NCBI GenBank assembly: GCA_025454075.1
Contig: JALOPD010000247.1
Coordinates: 1 to 5,658 of the forward strand
DNA length: 5,658 nt
Direction: 5' to 3'
DNA from: Desulfobacterales bacterium
GTDB taxonomy: Bacteria; Desulfobacterota; Desulfobacteria; Desulfobacterales; UBA2174_A
Position numbers and translations under genes: made by a program. Of this stretch, positions 1 to 5,658 are shown one piece after another. The notes beneath the pieces are model-generated. The model ran no database searches. It was given only the letters and a program-made list of their open reading frames with translations, and was not told the origin of the DNA. Each line of letters starts with the position of its first letter. Position 1 is the first letter of the stretch.

Positions 1-117
1 CTCGCTGATGACCCCGGGGCGGTTGGTCTGCTTGGTGATGCGCCCGATGGCGCTGACCAGCGTGTTGGCCTTGTCGATGTCGACGCCGGCATCGGCATAG
101 GTGATCGGCTCCGTCAT
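1..117 (-). CDS. purM: Phosphoribosylformylglycinamidine cyclo-ligase (AIR synthetase), N-terminal fragment
   Basis: Only the first 39 codons lie in the window; the gene runs off the left edge. The minus-strand translation begins [18 protein letters not shown] and continues to RPGVISE. The YxDAGVDIDxxN block followed by TxRPGV is the characteristic start of PurM, the ATP-dependent cytosolic enzyme that closes the imidazole ring of AIR in purine synthesis. The ATG at 117-115 is supported by an AAGGAG ribosome binding site (complement of 124-129) with a 6-base spacer. The gene diverges from the aminotransferase and shares its 5' control region. Identification rests on a short but very conserved segment; whether the rest of the gene is intact cannot be seen. 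Confidence 0.87.
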   Translation of the reverse strand, partial: MTEPITYADAGVDIDKANTLVSAIGRITKQTNRPGVISE

Positions 118-143
118 GCCCGTCTCCTTTTTTATCTGCAACC

Positions 144-188
144 ATTATAAAACACTTGAAAATTAGACCCGTTCGACCTAAAAGTCAA
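144..188 (-). promoter_or_regulatory. Candidate purM promoter region
   Basis: Reading the minus strand, a perfect TATAAT lies at 149-144, but with no good -35 at the usual distance. A second option is TTGACT (188-183) with a 15-base spacer and TCTAAT (167-162). Both lie in the A+T-rich gap upstream of purM and point toward it. The TATAAT would put the transcript start near 137, leaving a short leader that contains the AAGGAG site. Which of the two is used cannot be decided by eye. Confidence 0.4.
156..184 (+). promoter_or_regulatory. Candidate promoter of the alaC-hom gene group
   Basis: TTGAAA (156-161), a 17-base spacer and TAAAAG (179-184) form a sigma-70-like promoter pointing at the aminotransferase. 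Transcription would start around 190, about 30 bases before the ATG. The site overlaps the candidate purM promoter on the other strand, so the two may compete or share a regulator. This is a consensus match only; no operator palindrome is obvious. Confidence 0.38.
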
Positions 189-220
189 AGTTATTTTACC
201 GGAAAGACAGAGGTGCGACC

Positions 221-1396
221 ATGAGCCATCGTTTTGCCAGGCTGGACCGCCTGCCGCCCTACGTGTTTGCGACGGTGAACCAGATCAAGATGCAGGCTCG
301 GCGCGAGGGCCGGGACATCATCGATCTCGGCATGGGCAACCCGGACCTCGGGACGCCGCCGCACATCGTCGAAAAGCTCGTCGAAGCCGCCCGGAAGCCC
401 CACAACCACCGCTACTCGGCCTCGATGGGGATCACCAAGCTGCGCCTGGCCATCTCCAAGTGGTACCAACGCCGGTTCGACGTCGACATCGACCCGGACG
501 CGGAGGCCATCGTCACCATCGGCGTCAAGGAGGGCCTGTCGCACCTCGTGCTGGTCACGACCCGGCCGGGCGATGTGGTCTTCACCCCCAACCCGACCTA
601 CCCGATCCACCCGTTTTCGGCGATTATCGCCGGCGGCGATGTGCGCGGGATACCGGTGGGGCCCGGGCAGGATTTTTTCGAAAACCTGATGGCCGCCACC
701 AAGCAGACCTGGCCGCGGCCCAAAATGCTGATCATCAGCTACCCGCACAACCCGACCACCGAGGTCGTCACCCTGGACTTCTTCCAGAAAGTGGTGGACT
801 ATGCCAGGGAGCACGACATCCTGGTGATCCACGACTTTGCCTACGCCGACCTTGTTTTCGACGGATACCGGGCGCCGAGTTTTCTGCAGGCGAAGGGCGC
901 CAAGGACGTGGGGGTCGAGTTCTTCTCGCTCTCCAAGAGTTACAGCATGGCCGGCTGGCGCATGGGCTTCTGCTGCGGCAACCCCGAGACGGTGGCCGCC
1001 CTGAAGCGCATCAAGAGCTATCTCGACTACGGGGTGTTCCAGCCGATTCAGATCGCCTCGATCATCGCCCTGAACGGCCCCGAGGACTGCGTTCAGGAGA
1101 TCCGGGACACGTACAAAGAGCGCCGCGATGCCCTGGTGCGGGGGTTGAGCCGCGCGGGCTGGAAAATCCCGAAACCCAAGGGCACCATGTTCGTGTGGGG
1201 GCGGATCCCGGAAAAATTCCGCCGGATGGGGTCCGTGGAGTTTTCCAAGTTTCTCATCCGCGAGGCCCAGGTGGCGGTTTCACCCGGGCTCGGGTTCGGC
1301 GAGTACGGCGACGAGTTCGTGCGCTTTGCACTGATCGAAAACCCCATGCGCATCAACCAAGCGGTGCGCGGGATCCGCCGGATCATGCAACCATGA
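221..1396 (+). CDS. alaC: AlaC-like PLP-dependent aminotransferase (glutamate-pyruvate type)
   Basis: This is a 391-residue class I/II fold-type I aminotransferase. It resembles E. coli AlaC along its whole length as I remember that sequence: [10 protein letters not shown] at 7-16, [11 protein letters not shown] at 32-42, the [10 protein letters not shown] block near 97-106, and [22 protein letters not shown] toward the C terminus. Visible active-site residues are Asn177 (HNPT), Asp205 and Tyr208 (HDFAYAD) for the cofactor ring, Lys239 in [12 protein letters not shown] as the Schiff-base lysine, and Arg368 for the substrate carboxylate. The family transfers amino groups between alanine and 2-oxoglutarate in the cytosol. 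The ATG follows AGAGGTG (209-215) by 5 bases. The stop codon lies inside a perfect hairpin leading into hom. A role with another 2-oxo acid is possible, because substrate range cannot be read from sequence alone. Confidence 0.87.
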   Translation: MSHRFARLDRLPPYVFATVNQIKMQARREGRDIIDLGMGNPDLGTPPHIVEKLVEAARKPHNHRYSASMGITKLRLAISKWYQRRFDVDIDPDAEAIVTIGVKEGLSHLVLVTTRPGDVVFTPNPTYPIHPFSAIIAGGDVRGIPVGPGQDFFENLMAATKQTWPRPKMLIISYPHNPTTEVVTLDFFQKVVDYAREHDILVIHDFAYADLVFDGYRAPSFLQAKGAKDVGVEFFSLSKSYSMAGWRMGFCCGNPETVAALKRIKSYLDYGVFQPIQIASIIALNGPEDCVQEIRDTYKERRDALVRGLSRAGWKIPKPKGTMFVWGRIPEKFRRMGSVEFSKFLIREAQVAVSPGLGFGEYGDEFVRFALIENPMRINQAVRGIRRIMQP

Positions 1397-1430
1397 ATGC
1401 GGCCCGCCGCTATCGGCGGGCCGCATTCAT
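1393..1430 (+). repeat. Perfect 17-bp stem-loop over the alaC stop codon
   Basis: Bases 1393-1409 are exactly complementary to 1414-1430, leaving a 4-base CTAT loop. The stem is mostly G+C (GCGGCCCGCCG core) and contains the alaC TGA (1394-1396) in its left arm. No T-tract follows on either strand, so it is not a standard intrinsic terminator. It ends 13 bases before the hom ATG at 1444, just upstream of the hom ribosome binding site. It could be an RNA processing or stability element between the two coding regions, an attenuator, or a coupling device; the sequence does not decide. Confidence 0.75.
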
Positions 1431-1443
1431 TAGAGAAAGGATT

Positions 1444-2769
1444 ATGGAGAAGATGCGTGAAATCAACATCGGCCTGCTCGGCTGCGGCACGGTGGGCACC
1501 GGCGTGGCCAAGCTGCTGCTCGAACGGCGCGACCTGATCGCCTCCCGCCTAGGGGCGGTTCTGAACCTCAAACGGGCGGCGGATCTCGACCTCGGCCGCG
1601 ACCGCGGCCTCCGCTTCCCCGAGGGCGTGCTGGTCGCCGATGCGCGCCGGGTCGTGGAGGAGCCGGGGATCGACGTCATCGTCGAGATGATCGGCGGCGA
1701 AGGCATCGCCAGGGAGTTGATCGCCAAGGCCATTGCCCACGGCCGGCACGTCGTGACGGCCAACAAGGCCCTCATCGCGAGCCACGGCAACGAGCTCTTC
1801 CAAGCGGCCGCCGAAAAAAAGGTGGACCTTTATTTTGAAGCGAGCGTCGGCGGGTGCATGCCCATCGTCAAGGCCCTGCGCGAGTCCCTGGTGGGCAACC
1901 GCATCACCGCCATGACCGGAATCCTTAACGGCACCTGCAACTACATTCTATCCAAGATCACCGACGAGGGCAGCACCTTCGCCGACGCCCTGGCGGTCGC
2001 CCAGAAACAGGGATATGCCGAGGCCGACCCCACCCTCGACGTGGAGGGCTTCGACACGGCCCACAAGATCGCCATCCTGAGCGCGCTCGCCTATGGGACG
2101 CCGATCAACCTGAAAGAGGTCTTCATCGAGGGCATCTCGCACATCACGCCGATGGACATCGAGTTCGCCGGGCAGTTCGGCTACCGCATCAAGCTGCTGG
2201 CCATCAGCAAGCACCGCGGCGACGCCGTGGAGGCGCGGGTGCACCCCACCATGATCCCCTTCGCCAATGTGCTATCCAACGTGAACGGCACCCTCAACGC
2301 CATCACCGTGACCGGGGATGCGGCGGGCGACATCATGCTCTACGGCCGCGGCGCCGGCATGATGCCGACGGCCAGCGCCGTCCTCAGCGACCTGGTGGAT
2401 CTCGCGCGCAATATGCTCAGCGGAACCGCCGGCCGTGTGCCCGCCCTGGCCTTTCAACGCGAGAGGATCCGCGAGATCCCCATCATGCCCATCGACCGGA
2501 TATCCTCCCACTACTATTTTCGTTTTTCGGCGCTGGACCGGCCGGGCGTGCTTTCGACCATCTCCGGGATCCTGGGCGCGCACGGCATCAGCATCCAGTC
2601 GGTTCACCAGAAAGGGCGCAAGACCGACGGCGCCGTGCCGGTGGTGATGCAGTCCCACCGGGCCCGGGAAGCGGATGTCCGACAGGCCCTGCGCGAGATC
2701 AGCGCCCTGGATGTGACCGCCGCCAAACCGGTGGTGATACGCATCGAAGACGAGAGCCTGGAAGATTAG
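1444..2769 (+). CDS. hom: Homoserine dehydrogenase with C-terminal ACT domain
   Basis: NAD(P)H-dependent reduction of aspartate semialdehyde to homoserine, the branch step to threonine and methionine. The 441-residue protein has the usual order for the monofunctional bacterial enzyme. The Rossmann motif GLLGCGTVGTG is at 10-20, followed by VTANKALIASHG with Lys108. The family signature GYAEADPTLDVEGFDTAHK is at 190-208. Its Glu193, Asp204 and Lys208 have the same spacing as the catalytic Glu/Asp/Lys of yeast homoserine dehydrogenase. An ACT domain follows at about 356-433 (FSALDRPGVLSTISGILGAHGI), which in this family usually mediates threonine feedback. Start choice is uncertain. ATG 1444 has AAGG (1437-1440) only 3 bases upstream; ATG 1453 (MREINIGLLG) matches the usual family start but has poor spacing; ATG 1393 would overlap the alaC stop and translate the hairpin. 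The stop TAG lies in the end of the 2766-2910 repeat. Confidence 0.94.
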   Translation: MEKMREINIGLLGCGTVGTGVAKLLLERRDLIASRLGAVLNLKRAADLDLGRDRGLRFPEGVLVADARRVVEEPGIDVIVEMIGGEGIARELIAKAIAHGRHVVTANKALIASHGNELFQAAAEKKVDLYFEASVGGCMPIVKALRESLVGNRITAMTGILNGTCNYILSKITDEGSTFADALAVAQKQGYAEADPTLDVEGFDTAHKIAILSALAYGTPINLKEVFIEGISHITPMDIEFAGQFGYRIKLLAISKHRGDAVEARVHPTMIPFANVLSNVNGTLNAITVTGDAAGDIMLYGRGAGMMPTASAVLSDLVDLARNMLSGTAGRVPALAFQRERIREIPIMPIDRISSHYYFRFSALDRPGVLSTISGILGAHGISIQSVHQKGRKTDGAVPVVMQSHRAREADVRQALREISALDVTAAKPVVIRIEDESLED

Positions 2770-2910
2770 GCTGTTGACAAATGGCGTCTCACGCCGTGAT
2801 CCTGCGTTGCCTGGCTTTTGCAACTGCTCACATATCGGTCGATATGCTGCGCTTTCCAAATCGCCATGCGCCTTGGCTGACGGCCTGACGCTTGTTTTTC
2901 AACACCCTAA
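2766..2910. repeat. 145-bp imperfect palindrome with terminal inverted repeats (MITE/REP-like)
   Basis: The left end TTAGGCTGTTGACAAA (2766-2781) matches the reverse complement of the right end (2910-2895, TTAGGGTGTTGAAAAA) at 14 of 16 positions. Inward, the arms share GCGTC followed by GCCGTnAnCC (left 2784-2802, right 2891-2875 reversed). Further in they share a looser TGGC...TTTG block. The exact centre is the palindrome CATATCGGTCGATATG (2831-2846), whose midpoint coincides with the midpoint of the two ends. The unit is therefore one long foldback element. It fills nearly all of the hom-thrH gap, encodes no convincing protein, and has no visible transposase. Flanking target duplications are not clear. 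It may be a non-autonomous mobile repeat; as RNA it would make a long hairpin between hom and thrH. That it is multicopy is inference. Confidence 0.72.
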
Positions 2911-2930
2911 CTTTAGAAAGGTGTGACATC

Positions 2931-3542
2931 ATGCATATCGTGTGTTCCGACCTGGAGGGCATATTCCTGCCCGAGATCTGGATCAAGTTCGCGGAAAAGA
3001 CCGGGATCCAGGAGCTGCGCCTCACCACCCGGGACATTTCCGACTACGACGTGCTGATGCAGCACCGCCTGAAGATCCTCAAAGCGCACGGCCTCAGGCT
3101 GCCGGACATCCAGGCCGTGATCGCCGGCATGGACCCCCACGAGGGCGCTCTCGAGTTCCTGGAGTGGGTGCGTTCGGCGACGCAGCTCCTGGTGGTCTCG
3201 GACACCTTCGTCGAATTCGCCGGACCGCTGATGAAAAAACTCGGCTACCCCACCCTGCTCTGCAACACGCTCACGGTGGCGGCCGACGGCACCATCGCCG
3301 GCTACCGCCTGCGCCAGGCGGACGGCAAGCGCAAAGTGGCCGAGGCCATGCGCAGCCTCGACTACACTGTGATCGGGGTCGGCGACTCCTACAACGACAT
3401 CAGCATGCTCAAAGCCGCCGACCACGGCATCCTCTACCGGCCGCCGGACAAGGTACGCCAAGAGCACCCAAGGTTTCCGGTCGTCGCCGATTTCGGCGCG
3501 CTCAAGGCCATGATCGAAACCATCCTTCGTACGGGAGCCTGA
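2931..3542 (+). CDS. thrH: ThrH: phosphoserine phosphatase / homoserine phosphotransferase (HAD family)
   Basis: The 203-residue protein is collinear with Pseudomonas ThrH (about 205 residues). ThrH hydrolyses phosphoserine and can pass its phosphate to homoserine, giving O-phosphohomoserine. Visible HAD motifs are motif I CSDLEG with nucleophile Asp7 and Glu9 in place of the usual second Asp (as in ThrH), motif II VSDTF with Ser90, a basic motif III around Lys133-Lys135, and motif IV GDSYND at 151-156. The segments PEIWIKFAEKTGI (14-26) and LTTRDISDYDVLM (31-43) are typical of ThrH rather than SerB. The ATG is preceded by AAAGGTG (2917-2923) with a 7-base spacer. Reading further upstream in frame from a TTG would translate the palindromic repeat and is unlikely. 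Its position after hom fits a homoserine-phosphorylating role. Pure phosphoserine phosphatase activity is the alternative. Confidence 0.91.
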   Translation: MHIVCSDLEGIFLPEIWIKFAEKTGIQELRLTTRDISDYDVLMQHRLKILKAHGLRLPDIQAVIAGMDPHEGALEFLEWVRSATQLLVVSDTFVEFAGPLMKKLGYPTLLCNTLTVAADGTIAGYRLRQADGKRKVAEAMRSLDYTVIGVGDSYNDISMLKAADHGILYRPPDKVRQEHPRFPVVADFGALKAMIETILRTGA

Positions 3543-3547
3543 ACCGC

Positions 3548-3949
3548 ATGCCCTGCCGCACCACCTGCCGCGTCATTTACGGCGACACCGACCGGATGGG
3601 CCAGGCCTACTACGGCAACTACTTCCGGTGGTTTGAAATCGGCCGCACCGAACTGTTTCGCGCATTGGGTTTGTCCTACAAAGCCATCGAGGAGCGGGGT
3701 TTTTTTCTGCCGGTCTCCGAGTGCCGCGCCAAGTACGCCGCGCCCGCGCTCTACGACGATGTCATCGTGATCGAGACGGCGGTGGATGCCGCGGTCAAGG
3801 GCGGGATCAAATTCGACTACCGCATCTACCGCGAGGACGGCCGTACGCTCTTGGCGGAGGGATTTACCAAGCACGCGTTCGTCGACAAGACCGGCCGGGT
3901 GGTCCGGCCGCCGGGCTTCATCCGCGAGCTCATCGCCACTGCCGGCTGA
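3548..3949 (+). CDS. Acyl-CoA thioesterase, hotdog fold (YbgC/4-hydroxybenzoyl-CoA thioesterase family)
   Basis: A 133-residue single hotdog domain, the usual size for the family. The N-terminal signature VIYGDTDRMGQAYYGNYFRWFE (about 9-30) ends in GRTELFR. It contains the conserved Asp15, which corresponds to the catalytic Asp of 4-hydroxybenzoyl-CoA thioesterase and YbgC. The enzymes hydrolyse acyl-CoA thioesters in the cytosol, usually as tetramers; YbgC-type members are linked to phospholipid or Tol-Pal contexts, but no tol gene is seen here. The true substrate cannot be predicted. The ATG lies 5 bases after the thrH stop, with GGGAG (3533-3537) about 10 bases upstream, so translation is probably coupled to thrH. 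The open frame extends far upstream inside thrH, but that part has no family similarity and is a GC-rich shadow. Confidence 0.86.
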   Translation: MPCRTTCRVIYGDTDRMGQAYYGNYFRWFEIGRTELFRALGLSYKAIEERGFFLPVSECRAKYAAPALYDDVIVIETAVDAAVKGGIKFDYRIYREDGRTLLAEGFTKHAFVDKTGRVVRPPGFIRELIATAG

Positions 3950-3977
3950 CGCGCAGCGCTGCACCAGAGAAGCATCC

Positions 3978-5117
3978 ATGAAAATCGATTTTTCCAGGTT
4001 TGACCAATGCCGGGTGTTGGTCGTCGGCGATCTCATGCTGGACGAATACGTCTGGGGCAGCGTCGAGCGCATTTCCCCGGAAGCGCCGGTGCCGGTGCTC
4101 TCCGTCACACGCGAGGAGTTCACCCTCGGGGGGGCCGGCAACGTGGCCAAGAACCTGGCGGCGCTGGGCGCTGGCGTCGCTGTAGCGGGCGTCATCGGCA
4201 GGGACCCTCAGGGGAAAAAGCTGCGCGCGGAGCTGGCCAAGCTGGGGGTCGACGGGAGCGCCGTGGTCGACGAGCCCCAGCGCCCCACCACCCGCAAGAC
4301 CCGAATCATCGCCGAGCACCAACAGGTCCTGCGCATCGACCGTGAAACGGCGACCGAGATAACGGCGGCGTCCACCGATGCACTCCTTCGGGGCGCGAAC
4401 GAGTTGTTGAACACCGCGGACGTGCTGCTCATATCCGATTACGGTAAGGGCGTGGTCTCCCGCCGGCTGGTGGCCTCGCTCGCGGGAAAGGCCGGGGAGG
4501 CCGGCAAAATCGCCATCGCCGACCCCAAGGGGATGGACTACTCGAAGTATGCGGGTCTGACCCTGATTACGCCCAACAAGAAGGAGGCCGGCTTGGCCGC
4601 CGGGGTCGAGATCCAGGACGAGCCCGGTCTGTTTGCCGCCGGCCGCCGGCTGCTCGACACCGTGGCCGTTGAAAAACTCCTCGTCACCTGCGGCAAGGAC
4701 GGCATGGTGTTCTTCGAACGCGGGGCCGAGCCGCTCAAATTCGGCACCCGCGCGCAGCAGGTCTACGACGTGTCCGGCGCGGGCGACACGGTGGCCGCCG
4801 CCCTGAGCCTCGGCTTGGCCGCGGGGTTCCCCTACCCGGATGCCATCCGCCTGGCCAACACGGCGGCCGGCATCGTCGTGGGAAAGGTCGGGACCGCCGC
4901 CGTCAGCCGGGCCGAACTGCTCGAGGCAATGCAGCCCTCCCGCGACCCGGCCGCCCTGAAACTCAAGGACCCGGACGAAATGGAAGCGGTCGCCCGCGAG
5001 CTGCGGCGCAGCGGCAAGCGTATCGTCCACATCATCGAAACGATAAAGGCCGGGTCCACGGCGCACGGCGCGCGGCGCACGAAAAAGAAAAAGCCGTCAA
5101 GCCCGGCGTCTCCTTGA
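3978..5117 (+). CDS. D-glycero-beta-D-manno-heptose-7-phosphate kinase (RfaE1/HldE kinase domain only)
   Basis: A PfkB/ribokinase-family sugar kinase of 379 residues that phosphorylates heptose 7-phosphate at C1 in ADP-heptose synthesis for the LPS inner core. The start VLVVGDLMLDEYVWGSVERISPEAPVPV (13-40) is diagnostic of RfaE/HldE. Also visible are GGAGNVAKNLAALG (51-64), the RKTRIIAEHQQVLRID substrate region (105-120), SDYGKGV (153-159), TPNKKE (198-203), and the PfkB signature DVSGAGDT (264-271) with catalytic-base Asp270. After about residue 320 there is a linker-like stretch, DPDEMEAVARELRRSGKRIV, which in bifunctional HldE leads into the nucleotidyltransferase. Here it instead runs into a short Lys-rich tail (TKKKK) and stops. 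The adenylyltransferase step must come from a separate gene outside the window. AGAGAAG (3966-3972) precedes the ATG by 5 bases. The gap to the thioesterase is 28 bases. Confidence 0.9.
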   Translation: MKIDFSRFDQCRVLVVGDLMLDEYVWGSVERISPEAPVPVLSVTREEFTLGGAGNVAKNLAALGAGVAVAGVIGRDPQGKKLRAELAKLGVDGSAVVDEPQRPTTRKTRIIAEHQQVLRIDRETATEITAASTDALLRGANELLNTADVLLISDYGKGVVSRRLVASLAGKAGEAGKIAIADPKGMDYSKYAGLTLITPNKKEAGLAAGVEIQDEPGLFAAGRRLLDTVAVEKLLVTCGKDGMVFFERGAEPLKFGTRAQQVYDVSGAGDTVAAALSLGLAAGFPYPDAIRLANTAAGIVVGKVGTAAVSRAELLEAMQPSRDPAALKLKDPDEMEAVARELRRSGKRIVHIIETIKAGSTAHGARRTKKKKPSSPASP

Positions 5118-5140
5118 ACCCTGTGCCGGGGGCCTTTTTT
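5102..5140 (+). terminator. Intrinsic terminator-like hairpin at the 3' end of the heptose kinase gene
   Basis: CCCGGC (5102-5107) pairs with GCCGGG (5125-5130), followed by GGCC and a run of six T (5135-5140). An A-rich segment upstream (AAAAAG at 5088-5093) can extend pairing with the T-run side, which would make the structure partly bidirectional. The 17-base loop contains the kinase stop codon (5115-5117). The stem is short and the loop large, so efficiency is uncertain. Confidence 0.55.
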
Positions 5141-5143
5141 CGC

Positions 5144-5449
5144 ATGCTCTCCATTCAGAAACATTCATCGGGGTTGGTCTTTAAAGTTCATGTTCAGCCC
5201 GGGGCCTCGCGCAACCAGGTGTTAGGGCTTCACGGCGACGCCCTGAAAGTGAGGCTCACCGCGCCGCCGGTCGAGGGCAAAGCCAACAAAGCCTGCATCG
5301 GGGTCCTTTCCGAAGCCCTCGCTATCCCCAAGGCGCGCATCGAGATCGTCACCGGGCACACCAGCCGGAAGAAAAACATACGGGTCACTTGTCCCGCGAG
5401 CCGAACACCGCTGCTTCGCAAGCGCCTCGAGGAGCTGAGCGCCGGATAG
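5144..5449 (+). CDS. DUF167 / YggU family protein
   Basis: A small 101-residue protein, about the usual length for DUF167 (E. coli YggU). Conserved features are FKVHVQPGASRNQVLG (13-28), the following HGDALKVRLTAPPVEGKANKA (30-50), and the basic GHTSRKKNI stretch (71-79). The family is a small alpha/beta domain of unknown biochemical role found across bacteria and eukaryotes; no function is claimed here. The ATG at 5144 gives the normal length but has no good ribosome binding site and sits 3 bases after the terminator T-run. An alternative TTG at 5114 overlaps the kinase stop as TTGA and adds 10 residues (MNPVPGAFFR); it also lacks a clear Shine-Dalgarno sequence. The gene ends before the promoter of the initiator tRNA. 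Confidence 0.85.
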   Translation: MLSIQKHSSGLVFKVHVQPGASRNQVLGLHGDALKVRLTAPPVEGKANKACIGVLSEALAIPKARIEIVTGHTSRKKNIRVTCPASRTPLLRKRLEELSAG

Positions 5450-5483
5450 AAACGCAGCCGCCCCCATTTTTTTGGAATATGCC

Positions 5484-5512
5484 TTGACTTATCGATACCG
5501 CTCCGCTAATAA
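5484..5512 (+). promoter_or_regulatory. Candidate promoter of the initiator tRNA gene
   Basis: TTGACT (5484-5489), a 17-base spacer and TAATAA (5507-5512) lie in a locally A+T-rich gap between the DUF167 gene and the tRNA. Transcription would begin near 5519, about a dozen bases before the mature 5' end, which suits RNase P processing. The -35 is strong (5 of 6) and the -10 weak. Confidence 0.5.
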
Positions 5513-5531
5513 GCATTTTTGCAAAACCTAC

Positions 5532-5608
<77 letters not shown>

Positions 5609-5612
5609 AAAT

Positions 5613-5655
5613 AAAATCAAGGGGTTACGGTGTAAATCGTAGCCCCTTTGATTTT
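5613..5655 (+). terminator. Long inverted repeat after the tRNA, probable terminator
   Basis: AAAATCAAGGGGTTACG (5613-5629) pairs with 5638-5655 over about 17 bp with one G-U pair and one extra T, leaving an 8-base loop (5630-5637). The A-rich left foot and T-rich right foot (GATTTT) flanking a GGGG/CCCC core resemble a bidirectional intrinsic terminator for the tRNA transcript. The T-run is short and the window ends three bases later, so a following attachment site or repeat cannot be excluded. Confidence 0.55.
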
Positions 5656-5658
5656 GGT

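Noticed and set aside
460..1392. Long open stretch in the hom frame reaching back across the aminotransferase gene
   Set aside because: It is an Arg/Pro/Gly-rich frame-shifted reading of alaC with no family similarity; high GC removes stop codons. It is not a fusion protein.
2774..2779. Perfect TTGACA -35 hexamer in the left end of the repeat
   Set aside because: No acceptable -10 (GTGATC at the 17-base spacing), and the hexamer is explained by the conserved repeat end.
2892..2930. Upstream TTG start for thrH adding 13 residues
   Set aside because: It would translate the right end of the palindromic repeat; ATG 2931 has a better-placed AAAGGTG and matches the ThrH family start.
3953..3962. 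10-bp palindrome GCAGCGCTGC between the thioesterase and kinase genes
   Set aside because: Too short and too likely in GC-rich DNA to call an operator or terminator.
3434..4195. 253-codon minus-strand open frame across the thrH end, thioesterase and kinase start
   Set aside because: It crosses three well-supported genes, has no recognisable motif and no ribosome binding site case.
3930..5066. 378-codon open frame on the minus strand opposite the heptose kinase
   Set aside because: Composition is typical of an antisense shadow in GC-rich DNA and it lies wholly over a clearly recognised gene.
5450..5473. C-rich stretch followed by a run of T after the DUF167 gene
   Set aside because: There is a T-tract but no convincing stem in front of it, so it is not called an intrinsic terminator.

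Overview
This GC-rich window (A+T-rich only in its control regions) looks like chromosomal core DNA of a Gram-negative bacterium, most likely a member of the Desulfobacterota (former Deltaproteobacteria). That assignment is an inference from gene content: an AlaC-type transaminase next to homoserine dehydrogenase, a ThrH-type homoserine phosphotransferase, a heptose kinase (which implies an LPS outer membrane), and a palindromic intergenic repeat of a style I associate with these genomes. No plasmid, phage or transposase gene is visible.

Layout. Bases 1-117 are the 5' end of purM on the minus strand. Bases 118-220 are a short A+T-rich divergent control region. On the plus strand follow alaC-like aminotransferase (221-1396), homoserine dehydrogenase hom (1444-2769), a 145-bp imperfect palindromic repeat (2766-2910), thrH (2931-3542), a hotdog acyl-CoA thioesterase of the YbgC/4HBT type (3548-3949), an RfaE1/HldE-type heptose-7-phosphate kinase (3978-5117), an intrinsic-terminator-like hairpin (5102-5140), a small DUF167/YggU protein (5144-5449), and an initiator tRNA-Met with its own promoter (5532-5608). 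The window ends in a long inverted repeat (5613-5655).

Functional logic. Hom makes homoserine from aspartate semialdehyde, and ThrH can phosphorylate homoserine using phosphoserine as donor, so hom and thrH together supply O-phosphohomoserine for threonine synthase. The AlaC-like enzyme links pyruvate/alanine with glutamate and is transcribed just ahead of hom. The thioesterase, heptose kinase and DUF167 genes follow closely on the same strand and may be co-transcribed, but they serve other functions (acyl-CoA hydrolysis, LPS inner-core heptose synthesis, unknown).

The most notable non-coding features are the 145-bp palindrome whose left end contains the hom stop codon, a perfect 17-bp hairpin over the alaC stop codon, a terminator ending only three bases before the DUF167 ATG, and a U1:U72 mismatch in the initiator tRNA. 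The heptose kinase also ends at the point where the nucleotidyltransferase half of bifunctional HldE would begin. I see no wholly new multi-gene system; most of the window is recognisable housekeeping metabolism.
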